A stretch of 64,000 nt of DNA from Elusimicrobiaceae bacterium. GTDB taxonomy: Bacteria; Elusimicrobiota; Elusimicrobia; Elusimicrobiales; Elusimicrobiaceae. Shown here piece after piece: positions 16,218 through 24,800 of the stretch. Numbering within the stretch: the first letter of the stretch is position 1; every line of letters starts with the position of its first letter. The notes below the pieces were generated by a model. It saw nothing but the letters and a program-made list of their open reading frames with translations, ran no database searches and was not told the origin of the DNA. The DNA lies in NCBI GenBank assembly GCA_028700325.1, contig JAQVSV010000002.1:1-64000 (forward strand), written 5' to 3'. The translations under genes were made by a program, and so were the position numbers.

Positions 16218-16892
16218 ATGATGGATTTTATAAAAAAACGCCTTCCGCTTATCATCTGTTTCATAACGGGCACGCTGTGCTTCGCGCAGTATTATGTGCC
16301 GCACCCGGTTGCGCGGAGTTTTATGGAGAACGCGAACCGAACGGTTCTCATAATGGGTTTTTTCGCGTATCTGCTGGGACTTTACAGCATTGTCACGCCG
16401 CATCTGAAAAACATCCTGAGCCAGCGCGCCGGCTGGGGTTACAGCGCGGTTTTGTTCATCGGCCTTGCGATCGGCGCCGGCACCGGGCTGGCAAGCCGCG
16501 CGCAGGCGCTTTCGCCTGACGGCGCGCTTACCTGCTTCGGCTGGATGTACACCTATATGCTTTATCCGCTTCAGGGCACGATCTATTCCCTGCTCGGTTT
16601 TTACATAGTGTCCACGGCCTATCGGGCGTTCAGGATAAAAAACGGGCAGGCTTTTCTTCTGTTCGCGGCCGCCGCAGTGCTTGTTTTCGGGCGGGTTCCG
16701 CTGGGTCAGCTGATCTGGAATGACCTGCTGGGCTGGACGGGCCTGAGCATTCTGGAAATAGTGGAATGGGTGCTTAACGTGCCTGATGTGGCGGGCCGGC
16801 GCGGGATAATGATCGGTATTGCGCTGGGTGCGATCGCCACGTCGGTAAAAATCATAACTGGCGTCGAGAAAAAGTATCTGGGCGGAGATTGA
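16218..16892 (+). CDS. Multi-pass membrane protein of the GlmL/DUF6754 cluster
   Basis: The protein has 224 residues with about six hydrophobic helices (LPLIICFITGTLCFAQYYV, VLIMGFFAYLLGLYSIV, YSAVLFIGLAIGAGTGLA and three later). There are no soluble domains and no recognised transporter motifs. It starts 4 bp after the DUF6754 stop and ends 19 bp before the next membrane protein gene, so it is surely in the same operon. I do not recognise a family. It probably forms part of a membrane complex with its neighbours. Confidence 0.75.
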   Translation: MMDFIKKRLPLIICFITGTLCFAQYYVPHPVARSFMENANRTVLIMGFFAYLLGLYSIVTPHLKNILSQRAGWGYSAVLFIGLAIGAGTGLASRAQALSPDGALTCFGWMYTYMLYPLQGTIYSLLGFYIVSTAYRAFRIKNGQAFLLFAAAAVLVFGRVPLGQLIWNDLLGWTGLSILEIVEWVLNVPDVAGRRGIMIGIALGAIATSVKIITGVEKKYLGGD

Positions 16893-16911
16893 GTTTTTTC
16901 AAGGAGTTTTC

Positions 16912-17652
16912 ATGGACGGTTCGGTGATTTTGGGAGCGTGGCTGGCGGCGGGGCTTACCCTGTTCGTCTACAGTTTCCTGTATCGCGAAAACCCGCTTTT
17001 CAGGATAGCGGAGCATTTGTATCTGGGCATATCGGTCGGATACTATTTCAGCGTGATGCTGTTTAACGTGTGGGTTCCGAAAGTGCAGGAGCCGCTGCTG
17101 CTGGGCGATCTGACTCCGCTGGTGCCGGCGGTTCTGGGGCTTACGCTGCTGGCCCGGCTGAACCGGCGGCGCGCGTGGCTCAGCCGGTTCGGGTTCGCTT
17201 TTATAATGGGGTATGGGGCCGGGGTGGCGATCCCGGCGGTGCTTGCCACCATGCTGTTAAAGCAGCTGCAGGGCGCGCTGACGCCGCTTTTGCTGATCGG
17301 GCCGGGCGGCGGGCCGGACTGGTCGGGCGCGGCGCTGTGGCGCGCGTTTTCCCTGCTTGTCATGGCGGCGGGCACGGCGAGCGTTGTGTTTTATTTCTTT
17401 TTTTCGGCGGAACACAAGGGTCCGGTCGCCCGGCGGGTTCCGGCGGTCGGGATCTGTTTTCTGATGGTGTATCTGGGCGCGTCGTTCGGGGTTACCGTGA
17501 TGTCGAGATTTTCGCTTTTGTACGGGCGGTTTTCCGACCTGTATGTTTACGGCGGGCGGAGCTACGGCTGCGCTACGTTTGCGCTGGCGGCCGCCGTGAC
17601 CGGTTTTCTGGCGTATTATTACGGGCGCGGGAAAAAGGAACAGAACGGCTGA
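16912..17652 (+). CDS. Multi-pass membrane protein of the GlmL/DUF6754 cluster
   Basis: The protein has 246 residues, preceded by AAGGAG eight bases before ATG. It has about seven hydrophobic helices, beginning LGAWLAAGLTLFVYSFLYRE and ending FALAAAVTGFLAYYYGRGKK. The motif YRENPLFRIAEHLYLGISVG after the first helix stands out as probably conserved. Its stop overlaps the next gene's ATG (TGATG), implying translational coupling. No transporter or enzyme family is recognised. With the previous and next genes it appears to encode an inner-membrane assembly. Confidence 0.75.
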   Translation: MDGSVILGAWLAAGLTLFVYSFLYRENPLFRIAEHLYLGISVGYYFSVMLFNVWVPKVQEPLLLGDLTPLVPAVLGLTLLARLNRRRAWLSRFGFAFIMGYGAGVAIPAVLATMLLKQLQGALTPLLLIGPGGGPDWSGAALWRAFSLLVMAAGTASVVFYFFFSAEHKGPVARRVPAVGICFLMVYLGASFGVTVMSRFSLLYGRFSDLYVYGGRSYGCATFALAAAVTGFLAYYYGRGKKEQNG

Positions 17653-18509
17653 TGAAACTGTTGAATCCGGATAAACGCGTCATCTGGCTTGTGTTCGGGC
17701 TGGTGCTTGCCGCGCCGATATTTCTGCCGGTGCGGTTGCCGCCGCTTGAAGTGTCGGATCCTGCGCGCGCGTTTTACCGGGAGCTGGAAGCCGTACCGCC
17801 GGGCGGAATAATCGCGCTTTCGATAGACTTCATACCCTCTTTCAATACCGAGCTGGAGCCTGCGGCTGACGCGGTCTGCCGGCACGCGTTCCGCCGCGGC
17901 GTGCGGGTGATAGGGCTGTCGCTGGTGGACGGGGCCGTCGGCACCGCCCAAATGGTAATCGAGCGCAACGCGCGCCGGTTTAACCGGGTATACGGCCGCG
18001 ATTATGTGTATCTGGGCTGGCAGCCGAACGAAGCGTTTGTGATACAGGGCCTCGCTACGGGTTTCGCCAACGTGTTTCCGAAAGATTCGCATGGCACTCC
18101 GCTTGAGCGGCTGGAAATTTTCAACGGAGTCCGCACTCTTCACGATATCCCGCTTGTCGTGCAGGTCGGCGCGGGGTTTGACGGGTTCCCCCCGTGGCTG
18201 GCCTACGGAACCGATAAAACCGGCGGGAAACTGCTCATCGCCTGCAACGGCGGAGCAGAACTGTCATTGCGGCCCTATTATTCTTCAGGCCAGCTGGCGG
18301 GGCTTGCGCCGTCCGTTCGCGGCGGCGCGGAATACGAGCAGCTGCTGGGTTATTACGGCCCGGCCACCCGCGCGCTTAACGCGATCAGTCTGGGCCAGCT
18401 GTTTCTGCTGCTGTTGATGCTGCTGTCAAATTTTCTTTTCTGGCGTTCGAAAGGCTATCCTCTGCCTTTGCGCGCGCCGCGGTCAAAACCCCCGGACGGA
18501 CCGGTGTGA
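17652..18509 (+). CDS. Bitopic membrane protein with large outer domain, last gene of the GlmL/DUF6754 cluster
   Basis: I place the start at 17652, overlapping the previous stop; the open frame extends upstream to 17070 but that part is antisense-like filler. The 285 residues comprise an N-terminal helix (about 8-28), a soluble domain of about 220 residues (GGIIALSIDFIPSFNTELEP, RGVRVIGLSLVDGAVG, YVYLGWQPNEAFVIQGLA, GFDGFPPWLAYGTD) and a C-terminal helix (about 245-265) followed by a basic tail. It is probably periplasmic between two anchors. Function unknown. No terminator follows directly. Confidence 0.75.
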   Translation: MKLLNPDKRVIWLVFGLVLAAPIFLPVRLPPLEVSDPARAFYRELEAVPPGGIIALSIDFIPSFNTELEPAADAVCRHAFRRGVRVIGLSLVDGAVGTAQMVIERNARRFNRVYGRDYVYLGWQPNEAFVIQGLATGFANVFPKDSHGTPLERLEIFNGVRTLHDIPLVVQVGAGFDGFPPWLAYGTDKTGGKLLIACNGGAELSLRPYYSSGQLAGLAPSVRGGAEYEQLLGYYGPATRALNAISLGQLFLLLLMLLSNFLFWRSKGYPLPLRAPRSKPPDGPV

Positions 18510-18540
18510 GCATGATCACGCTTTTTAAGGACTCCTGTTT

Positions 18541-18549
18541 TGCTATACT
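18541..18549 (+). promoter_or_regulatory. Extended -10 promoter (TGC-TATACT) for the 18585 outer-membrane protein
   Basis: TGC-TATACT lies about 36 bp upstream of the ATG at 18585. It leaves a short leader carrying the strong ribosome site AGGGAGG at 18571-18577. The -35 region is weak. Confidence 0.5.
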
Positions 18550-18584
18550 GGTATAAACCATCTAATGTTTAGGGAGGCTTTGTC

Positions 18585-19330
18585 ATGAACAAGAAAATCA
18601 TCGCGGTTGTCTGCTGGCAATGGCGCAGACGGGCGTTTTTGCCTACTGGGGAATTGGCCTGAAAGCCGGCGCGGTTACCGCCAGCGATACGGATTTCCAG
18701 AAGGAAGTTGACTACTGGGCAAGCGCGTCTTCCAACTACAGCAGCGAACTTACAACCAATAACGGGTTTCTGGGCGCGGAACTGTTTTTTGAAACGGAAG
18801 GGCCGAGCAGGCTCGGAGTGTCGCTCGGGCTAAACTCGATTTCCGAGATCAAGCTGGAGGAATCCATTCCCAATTCCGCGGGCACTTTAAAGGCGAGCGC
18901 GCAGTCTTTCCCCATCACGGTTTACTGGAAACTTAAGGCCGAGGACAGTTCTTTCGCGTACCGGCTCGGAGGCGGCGCGGATATCATGAGCGCGTGCACC
19001 AATATGGCTACTTCCGGTTCCGCCAGCAGCAATATCAATACCGATTTCAAGCAGACCAAACTGGTGCCGCATCTTGACGCCGGCGCGGAATGGTATATTT
19101 CGAAACGGTTTGCTCTGGGCGTGAATATTGCCTATCTGTTCGGCGCCAGGTTCGACAAGATGAAAGGCACCGTGAGCGGGTCCGATTCGCAGCTGTATAC
19201 GGTTCCGCAACCGGTGGGCCGCCAGATTGTGGCCTCCTCCTCCCAGCCTTCCGGCAGCGATAATTACAGCCAGGATTATACCGGCGTGCGCGGCGAGCTG
19301 GCGCTGCGTTATTATTTCGGCGGCAATTAA
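18585..19330 (+). CDS. Outer-membrane beta-barrel protein with apparent frameshift in the signal peptide
   Basis: The main frame runs from 18620 to 19330 (236 residues) and reads like an outer-membrane barrel (YWGIGLKAGAVTAS, RLGVSLGLNSISEI, LVPHLDAGAEWYISKRFALG, and a final aromatic strand GELALRYYFGGN). The natural start with AGGGAGG is the ATG at 18585, in another frame: MNKKIIAVV. That frame continues to stop at a TGA near 18660. Adding one base near 18610 would join MNKKIIAVV to LLAMAQTGVFA and make a standard signal peptide. So there is either a real 1-bp deletion or a sequencing error. Function: surface protein, specific role unknown. Confidence 0.7.
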
Positions 19331-19352
19331 AAAAGTAAATTCGCGCTAACGA

Positions 19353-19385
19353 AAAACCCCCCGCCTGTTTCAGGCGGGGGGTTTT
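19353..19385. terminator. Bidirectional terminator
   Basis: AAAACCCCCCGCCTG-TTT-CAGGCGGGGGGTTTT is a perfect 15-bp stem flanked by A and T runs. It lies between the plus-strand barrel gene and the convergent carboxyltransferase gene. Confidence 0.9.
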
Positions 19386-19401
19386 CTTCAGGCGGGCAGT
19401 T

Positions 19402-21030
19402 TCAGGTGGGCATGTTGCCTTTGAGCGACACTTCTCCGGGCGTGCGTTTTTTCTTGAGCAGCCGGAACGACTGGATCAGCCGGAACCGCACGTCCGCCGG
19501 TTCCAGCACTTCGTCGAGCGCGCCGGCCGCCGCGCTGTGGTACGGCGTGGCGAATTTGGCCGCATATTCCGTGGTCATGCGTTCTTTTTCCTTGAGCTGT
19601 TCTTCCGGCGGCATGGTTTTGAACTTGCGGGCGTTGAGTATTTCAATGGCGCCCTGCGGGCCCATGACGGCGATCTCGGCGTTGGGCAGCGCGTAGTTGA
19701 AATCGCTCCCCATGCATTTGGAGTTCATCGCGATATACGCGCCCCCGTAGGCTTTGCGCAGGATAAGCGAGATTTTCGGCACCGTCGCCTCGGCGTATGC
19801 GAACAGCAGTTTCGCGCCGTTGCGGATGATGCCGCCGTGTTCCTGCTCCAGGCCGGGGTAGTAGCCGCCGATATCTATGAGGCTTAATACGGGTATGTTG
19901 AAATTGTTGCAGAACCTTATGAAGCGGGCCGCTTTCACGCTCGCCGCGATGTCGAGCGCGCCGCCCAGATGAGCGGGGTTGTTGGCGACCACGCCCACCG
20001 TGTCGCCCCCGAGCCGGATAAACCCCACTACGATATTCTTCGCGAAATTCTGGTGTATCTCGAAGAATTCATGCTGGTCGGCCAGCCACCAGATGATGTG
20101 CTGCACCCGGTAGGGCTTGCGCGGATGCAGTTCGCTGATTTTTTCAAGCAGCGTTATTTTGCGGTCTATGGGATCCTCGTTATGCTCCGTAGGCGGACGG
20201 TCGTAGCGGCTTTGCGGAATGAAACCGAGCAGTTCGCGCACCTGCCGGAAACAGTCCTGCTCGCTTTTGGCCACGAAATGGCAGACTCCGCTTTTCTCCG
20301 AGTGCGGCATGCTGCCGCCCAGCGTGTCGAAATCCACTTCTTCGCCGGTCGCCGATTTGATGACGTTGGGGCCCGTCACGAACATATGGCTGATTCCTTC
20401 GACCATGAAAACGAAGTCGGTCAGCGCGGGCGAATAAACCGCGCCGCCGGCGCAGGGGCCCAATACCACCGAAATCTGGGGCACAATGCCGGAGGCCTGC
20501 ACGTTCTGGTAAAAAATCTCGCCGAACCCGTCGAGACTGGACACGCCTTCCTGAATGCGCGCCCCGCCCGAATCGAGCAGCCCGATAACCGGGAACCGCG
20601 ATTTGGCGGCCATGACCGTCAGCCGCGCGATTTTCTTCGCGTGCGCCGCGCCGAGCGAGCCGCCCAGCTGGGTGAAATCCTGCGCGTAGACCGCCACGTC
20701 CCGCCCGTTGATTTTTCCGAACCCCGTGATAACGCCGTCGCCGGGGATCTTGTTTTCGGCCATTCCGAAATCCACGCAGGTGGTTTCTACAAGGCTGCCG
20801 ACGGGGTAAAAGCTGTTTTCGTCCAGCAGGTAATGGATCCGCTCCATGGCGGTCAGTTTGCCTTTTTTCTTCTGCGCCGCCACGCGGTCTTCCGGCCCGC
20901 CCTTGTTGACTTTTTCATAGGTCGCGCGGAACAGCAGCAGAGCCGGGGATATGACTCTTTTCTTCTTCCTGCGGGTTTTGTTTCTGGCGGCTTCGGCTTC
21001 GGCGCGTTCAGCCTGCAAAAAATCTTCCAT
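19402..21030 (-). CDS. Acyl-CoA carboxylase carboxyltransferase subunit (AccD/PccB/MmdA family)
   Basis: I start at 21030 (MEDFLQAERA) behind GGAGGA; an open frame extends nine codons further. The 542 residues carry both crotonase-type halves of biotin-dependent carboxyltransferases: VYAQDFTQLGGSLGAAHAKK and GLLDSGGARIQEGVSSLDGF with oxyanion GPCAGGAVYSPAL, then IRLGGDTVGVVANNP, GGIIRNGAKLLFAYAEA and RKAYGGAYIAMNSK. The enzyme transfers a carboxyl group from biotin to acetyl- or propionyl-CoA. Neither a biotin carboxylase nor a biotin carrier is encoded in the window. Next to the megasynthase operon and sharing its leader element, it probably supplies malonyl-type extenders. Confidence 0.9.
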   Translation of the reverse strand: MEDFLQAERAEAEAARNKTRRKKKRVISPALLLFRATYEKVNKGGPEDRVAAQKKKGKLTAMERIHYLLDENSFYPVGSLVETTCVDFGMAENKIPGDGVITGFGKINGRDVAVYAQDFTQLGGSLGAAHAKKIARLTVMAAKSRFPVIGLLDSGGARIQEGVSSLDGFGEIFYQNVQASGIVPQISVVLGPCAGGAVYSPALTDFVFMVEGISHMFVTGPNVIKSATGEEVDFDTLGGSMPHSEKSGVCHFVAKSEQDCFRQVRELLGFIPQSRYDRPPTEHNEDPIDRKITLLEKISELHPRKPYRVQHIIWWLADQHEFFEIHQNFAKNIVVGFIRLGGDTVGVVANNPAHLGGALDIAASVKAARFIRFCNNFNIPVLSLIDIGGYYPGLEQEHGGIIRNGAKLLFAYAEATVPKISLILRKAYGGAYIAMNSKCMGSDFNYALPNAEIAVMGPQGAIEILNARKFKTMPPEEQLKEKERMTTEYAAKFATPYHSAAAGALDEVLEPADVRFRLIQSFRLLKKKRTPGEVSLKGNMPT

Positions 21031-21066
21031 TGTCGTTCCTCCGTAATATACCGGCACTTTCAGCAG

Positions 21067-21110
21067 TTGACACAGCGGTTCCGGGCCACATATGGGGGAT
21101 TGAACCCGGG
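21067..21110 (-). promoter_or_regulatory. Leader element A: hairpin shared with the megasynthase leader
   Basis: On the plus strand this reads TTGAC, 9 bases, CCGGG (21081-21085), 8 bases, GGGGGATTG (21094-21102), AA, CCCGG (21105-21109). It lies about 50-80 bp upstream of the carboxyltransferase ATG, within its leader. The same parts in the same order lie 25-60 bp upstream of the megasynthase gene (31311-31344). The CCGGG/CCCGG arms can pair, leaving the CAATCCCCC block (minus strand) in the loop. It is probably a shared operator or RNA element; no known family is recognised. Confidence 0.55.
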
Positions 21111-21166
21111 CGCCATGTATACATTAAATAATATCAAAATGGGAACGTTTTTGCCCGCCGGCTGCG

Positions 21167-21889
21167 CTATCGCCAGGCCGCGCTGACTACAAACCCGTCC
21201 GCCGTGCGGGCTGTCCTGTAGGACAGGGAAGCCACCAGCCGGGCGATTTCTTCGCGCTGCGCCAGATTGCCCGTTACCACGGGCGGGGCGACAACAGCCG
21301 CCAGCTCCAGAAATCGCGAGTAGTCCGGCCCGGCCGGGGTTTGCGGCAGTTCCGGCAGGTTTCGGGCTATGTTGTCGGCCGCAGCGAACCTGATATCGTT
21401 CAGCACCGCTTTAAGGCCAGTGCCCGCCGCTTTGAGCACGGCTTCCTTAAGAGTCCACAGCGCGGTCAGGAATTCGGGAGCGTGGCTTTTCAGCTCGTCT
21501 TTATGAAACGAAAATTCCGCCCAGCCGACCGAACGGGTTTCGCTTTTCTCAAGGTCTATGCCCAGCGCGGCGGTAGTACCGCGTCCGGCGGCGCAAAGCG
21601 CAACGCCGTTGCTGTGGGTTATCGAAATGGGGCATGTCACAGGCTTGCCCAGAAACAGAGCCAGCGGCCGGCCTTCGCTGTCGGACGAGATTAGCAGGCC
21701 GCGCAGATCTGCGCCGGGGCACCGCTGCGCTGCCAGCGCGGTTTTCGCCGCCCAGCGTCCGGCCAGCCAGTCGCGCCGCCGCTTTTCGATTTTGAAACGG
21801 TTGTATACCGACAGTTCCTCCCCCCCCAGAAAACTTTCCGGCGGGGGCAGACTGGTCATGCCGGTTTTGACAATTAGAAAGGGCATCAA
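21167..21889 (-). CDS. 4'-phosphopantetheinyl transferase, Sfp/AcpT type
   Basis: The protein has 240 residues. The Sfp-family Mg/CoA-binding motifs are both present: ALGIDLEKSETR (about 110-120) and LWTLKEAVLKAAGTGLK (about 142-158). N-terminal features (RRDWLAGRWAAKTAL, SISHSNG-like PISITHSNGVALC) also fit. It transfers phosphopantetheine from CoA to carrier domains. It follows the megasynthase stop by one base in the same operon, so it is almost certainly the activating enzyme for that protein, whose carrier motifs unusually show Thr instead of Ser. Confidence 0.9.
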   Translation of the reverse strand: MMPFLIVKTGMTSLPPPESFLGGEELSVYNRFKIEKRRRDWLAGRWAAKTALAAQRCPGADLRGLLISSDSEGRPLALFLGKPVTCPISITHSNGVALCAAGRGTTAALGIDLEKSETRSVGWAEFSFHKDELKSHAPEFLTALWTLKEAVLKAAGTGLKAVLNDIRFAAADNIARNLPELPQTPAGPDYSRFLELAAVVAPPVVTGNLAQREEIARLVASLSYRTARTADGFVVSAAWR

Positions 21890-21890
21890 G

Positions 21891-24800
21891 CTACTGGGCT
21901 ATCATCTGATAGTCCTGCAGTTCGGCCCAGAGCGTGCCGTTTTTCCCGTACACATAAGCGTTGTAGACGCTTCTTCCCTCCGAGTTGCGGCCCTTGTACT
22001 CGCCGTAAACGTAGAGCGTTTCCGGCACGTCGGGATCGGGGTTGGTGTAAACCAGGCCGACCGCGTCGGGCAGGGCCATCCGTTTTTCGATGTTGAGGTC
22101 GCGAAACCCGCAGGTCTGGAAAGCGGCTTCGATAAGGAGCGGGTGCGCGAGCAGTTTGCGGGCATTGCCGTCAGCCCAGAGCGGTTTTTGCGGCCTGCGG
22201 TAAACCGCGCTGACCGATTTGCTGCCTATTGAATGGATCTGGTCCAGCACCTGAAAACTCGGCCCGTGGAAATACAGTTTGTAAATCCCGGCTTTATCAA
22301 TAAGCGGTTTGCCTTGCGGAAATTCCGGCTTGGGCATGCTTTTCCACTTAAGCGCCGCATTCTCGGCCGTTGCCGCGCTGAAGTGCCGCCTCGGCGCGCC
22401 CATCCTGACCCCTTTGGCGTTAATGAAATCGGACTCGATTTCCATAGTGATGCCGTTGCGGTTGCGTTCCGCGTTTATCCGAACCGGCTGGGGCCGGTTG
22501 CGCAGCAGTTTTATCGGCAGCGAGAACCGGATATTCCTTAACATTTGAGGCCGTTCGCCGCCAAGTCGTGCGGCGGCTTCAAAAAACGTTTCAATACCTA
22601 TGACGCCCGGCACATACGGCGTGTCGGCTATCGAGTGATCAGCCAGATACGGATCCGTTTCAATGCTGAAGGTTTTGCTTGTTTTCAGCGTCTGGTTTTT
22701 TTTAAACGCGGTCTCCCGCTCCAGAAACGGAAACCCGGAATTCACCGCGGCTTGCGCGGCGGTGTGTTCCGCCGGTTCGGTATGCGTTTTCTGTTTTTCG
22801 GTATGCCGGAAAACCGGTTCGGGCGTAAGCTGCGAAGAGTGAGCCGCCGGTTCAGGTTCCGGCTCCGGTTTCTGTTCGCCGGGCGGTTCGGCCTGCGCGG
22901 AAGAAGGGTTGCTGTCCCCGGCTCTTTCCGCCAGCACATAGTTTATGCAATGGCGGATAGTGGGATAGTCCTTTAACTGAACCCCCTCTCTCCGCCCGAT
23001 GCCGTAATGTTCGCGGATCGCCACGAACAGCTCGGCCTGCTTGACGGTGTCAATGCCGAGGTCGGCTTCCATGTCCAGATCGAGTTCCAGCATATCCTTC
23101 GGATAACCGGTTTTGTCGGAAATCATGGCCAGCACCGAGGCGGTCACCTCGGGGTCCGCGCCGGGCTCGGCCGCCGGTTCCGGCTGACGGGCGGGCTGCG
23201 GTTCGTTCAGCGCGGTTTCGGCGAGCTGCGGTTTCTCGATGCGCCGTTTGGCCGGCTGGGGCTGGGCGTGTTCCTTCGTCTGATCCTCCTGCCGGGTTGT
23301 TGCCGGCCGGCCGGGATTTTCCTCCCGTGCGGCGTGCTGCCGGGGCGCGGACTGCTGCGGAACGCCGGTTTCGCCGGCATCAGATTTCGTTCCGCCGCTG
23401 CCGCGTTCCGGAAAGAAATTCAGCTGGAGCTGGCTGTCGGTGTCCAGTTTGCCGAGCGAGCCGGAAAGCACTATTTCCGGCCTTGCCGAGTACATCAGTT
23501 CGTCCAGAATGGCGGTCATCCCTTCTTCGGGGTAAATGAAGTCCACGCCGTTGGATTCGAGGAATGTTTTTACGCCGGGCCGCAGGGCCATGCCGGTGCC
23601 GCCGTAGGCGGTCATCGCGGCGGATACGCCGCGGTAGCCGGAGTTCTGCAGGCTGACCGCCAGCTTGGCGATATAATCGTTGGCGCAGGCGTAATCGGAC
23701 TGGCCCAGATTGCCGAACTTGCCGGCTATCGAAGAGGCTGACACCCAGAACCCGCCTTTCTTGAGCACGCCGGACCCGGCGAGTTTCATCGCGCTGTCGG
23801 CCTTGACGTCGAAGATGCGGTAGAATTCCTCCACGGTTTTGTCGCTGACCAGTTTCGAGCGTTCCAGCCCGGCGAAATGCACTATTCCGTCAATCTGCCC
23901 GTACCTTGCTTTGATCTTTTTGACACATTCGGCTATGGCTTTGCCGTCAGTCACGTCGCACCGGTAATATTCGGCCTCCGAGCCCAGCGTCCGCAGTTTC
24001 TGGAGATTGTTGTGGAGCGTTACGGGATCGGTCAGCCGGGCGTATTCGCGTTCCAGAAGCACCGGCGTCGCTTTTACGGACGAGTCGGCCTTGAGCCTGT
24101 TCCAGACGGACTGTTTCAGCTCCGCCAGTTCCGCCTCGTTCATTCTGGCGTATTTCGGGGTATCATCCGTCAGTTCCAGAATATCGAATACCAGCACCCG
24201 GACTTTGGCGCGTTTCGCGGCCAGCTGGGAAAACAGCGCGCCCAGGCCCCGGCCGCCGCCGGTTACTATGAAGGTCTTGCCGTCGAGCGGGTAACGCAGC
24301 TTGCTGGTGTCCACCCGTTCGGAAACCGCGAAATAGGTGGTGCGCAGACTGTCGTGAAACCCGATCGCCATGCGGTCGTCGCCGCGCATGATTTCATGCA
24401 CGGTCTGTTCGGCTATGGCGGCGGGGCTGAGCGACGGGTCGCAGTCTATCAGTTTGGTGCGGGTTTTCGCCAGTTCGTACATGTCCTTGCGCAGGCACTG
24501 CGTCGTGCCCGCGATCGCGCCGTAGAACGGATCGAATGGTTTGCCGGTGCGGAAGCCGAATGCGCCGTCAAGCGTGATATTGATCGAGATAAAGGTGTCG
24601 GCTCCGGCCTGGTTGGCCAGCGCTTTCTCGAACACCTTGCATGCCAGAAAATACGGCATGACGTAGCGCACCATATCGTTATGCGCGCTTGCCGACAGAT
24701 CAAGCACGCTGGTCTGGCAGCCGAGCAGAGATATTATGCCCTGCACGTCCGGGTTTTCCGCCGCGAACTCGCGCAGGTTCTTCTCGACGTCCTCTATGCT

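Noticed and set aside
17070-17651. N-terminal extension of the bitopic membrane protein
   Set aside because: Overlaps the whole preceding membrane gene in another frame and is Gly/Arg-rich; ATG 17652 gives a clean start helix.
21094-21110. GGGTTCAATCCCC on the minus strand looks like a tRNA T-arm
   Set aside because: No acceptor, D or anticodon stems fit around it; it is part of the shared leader element instead.
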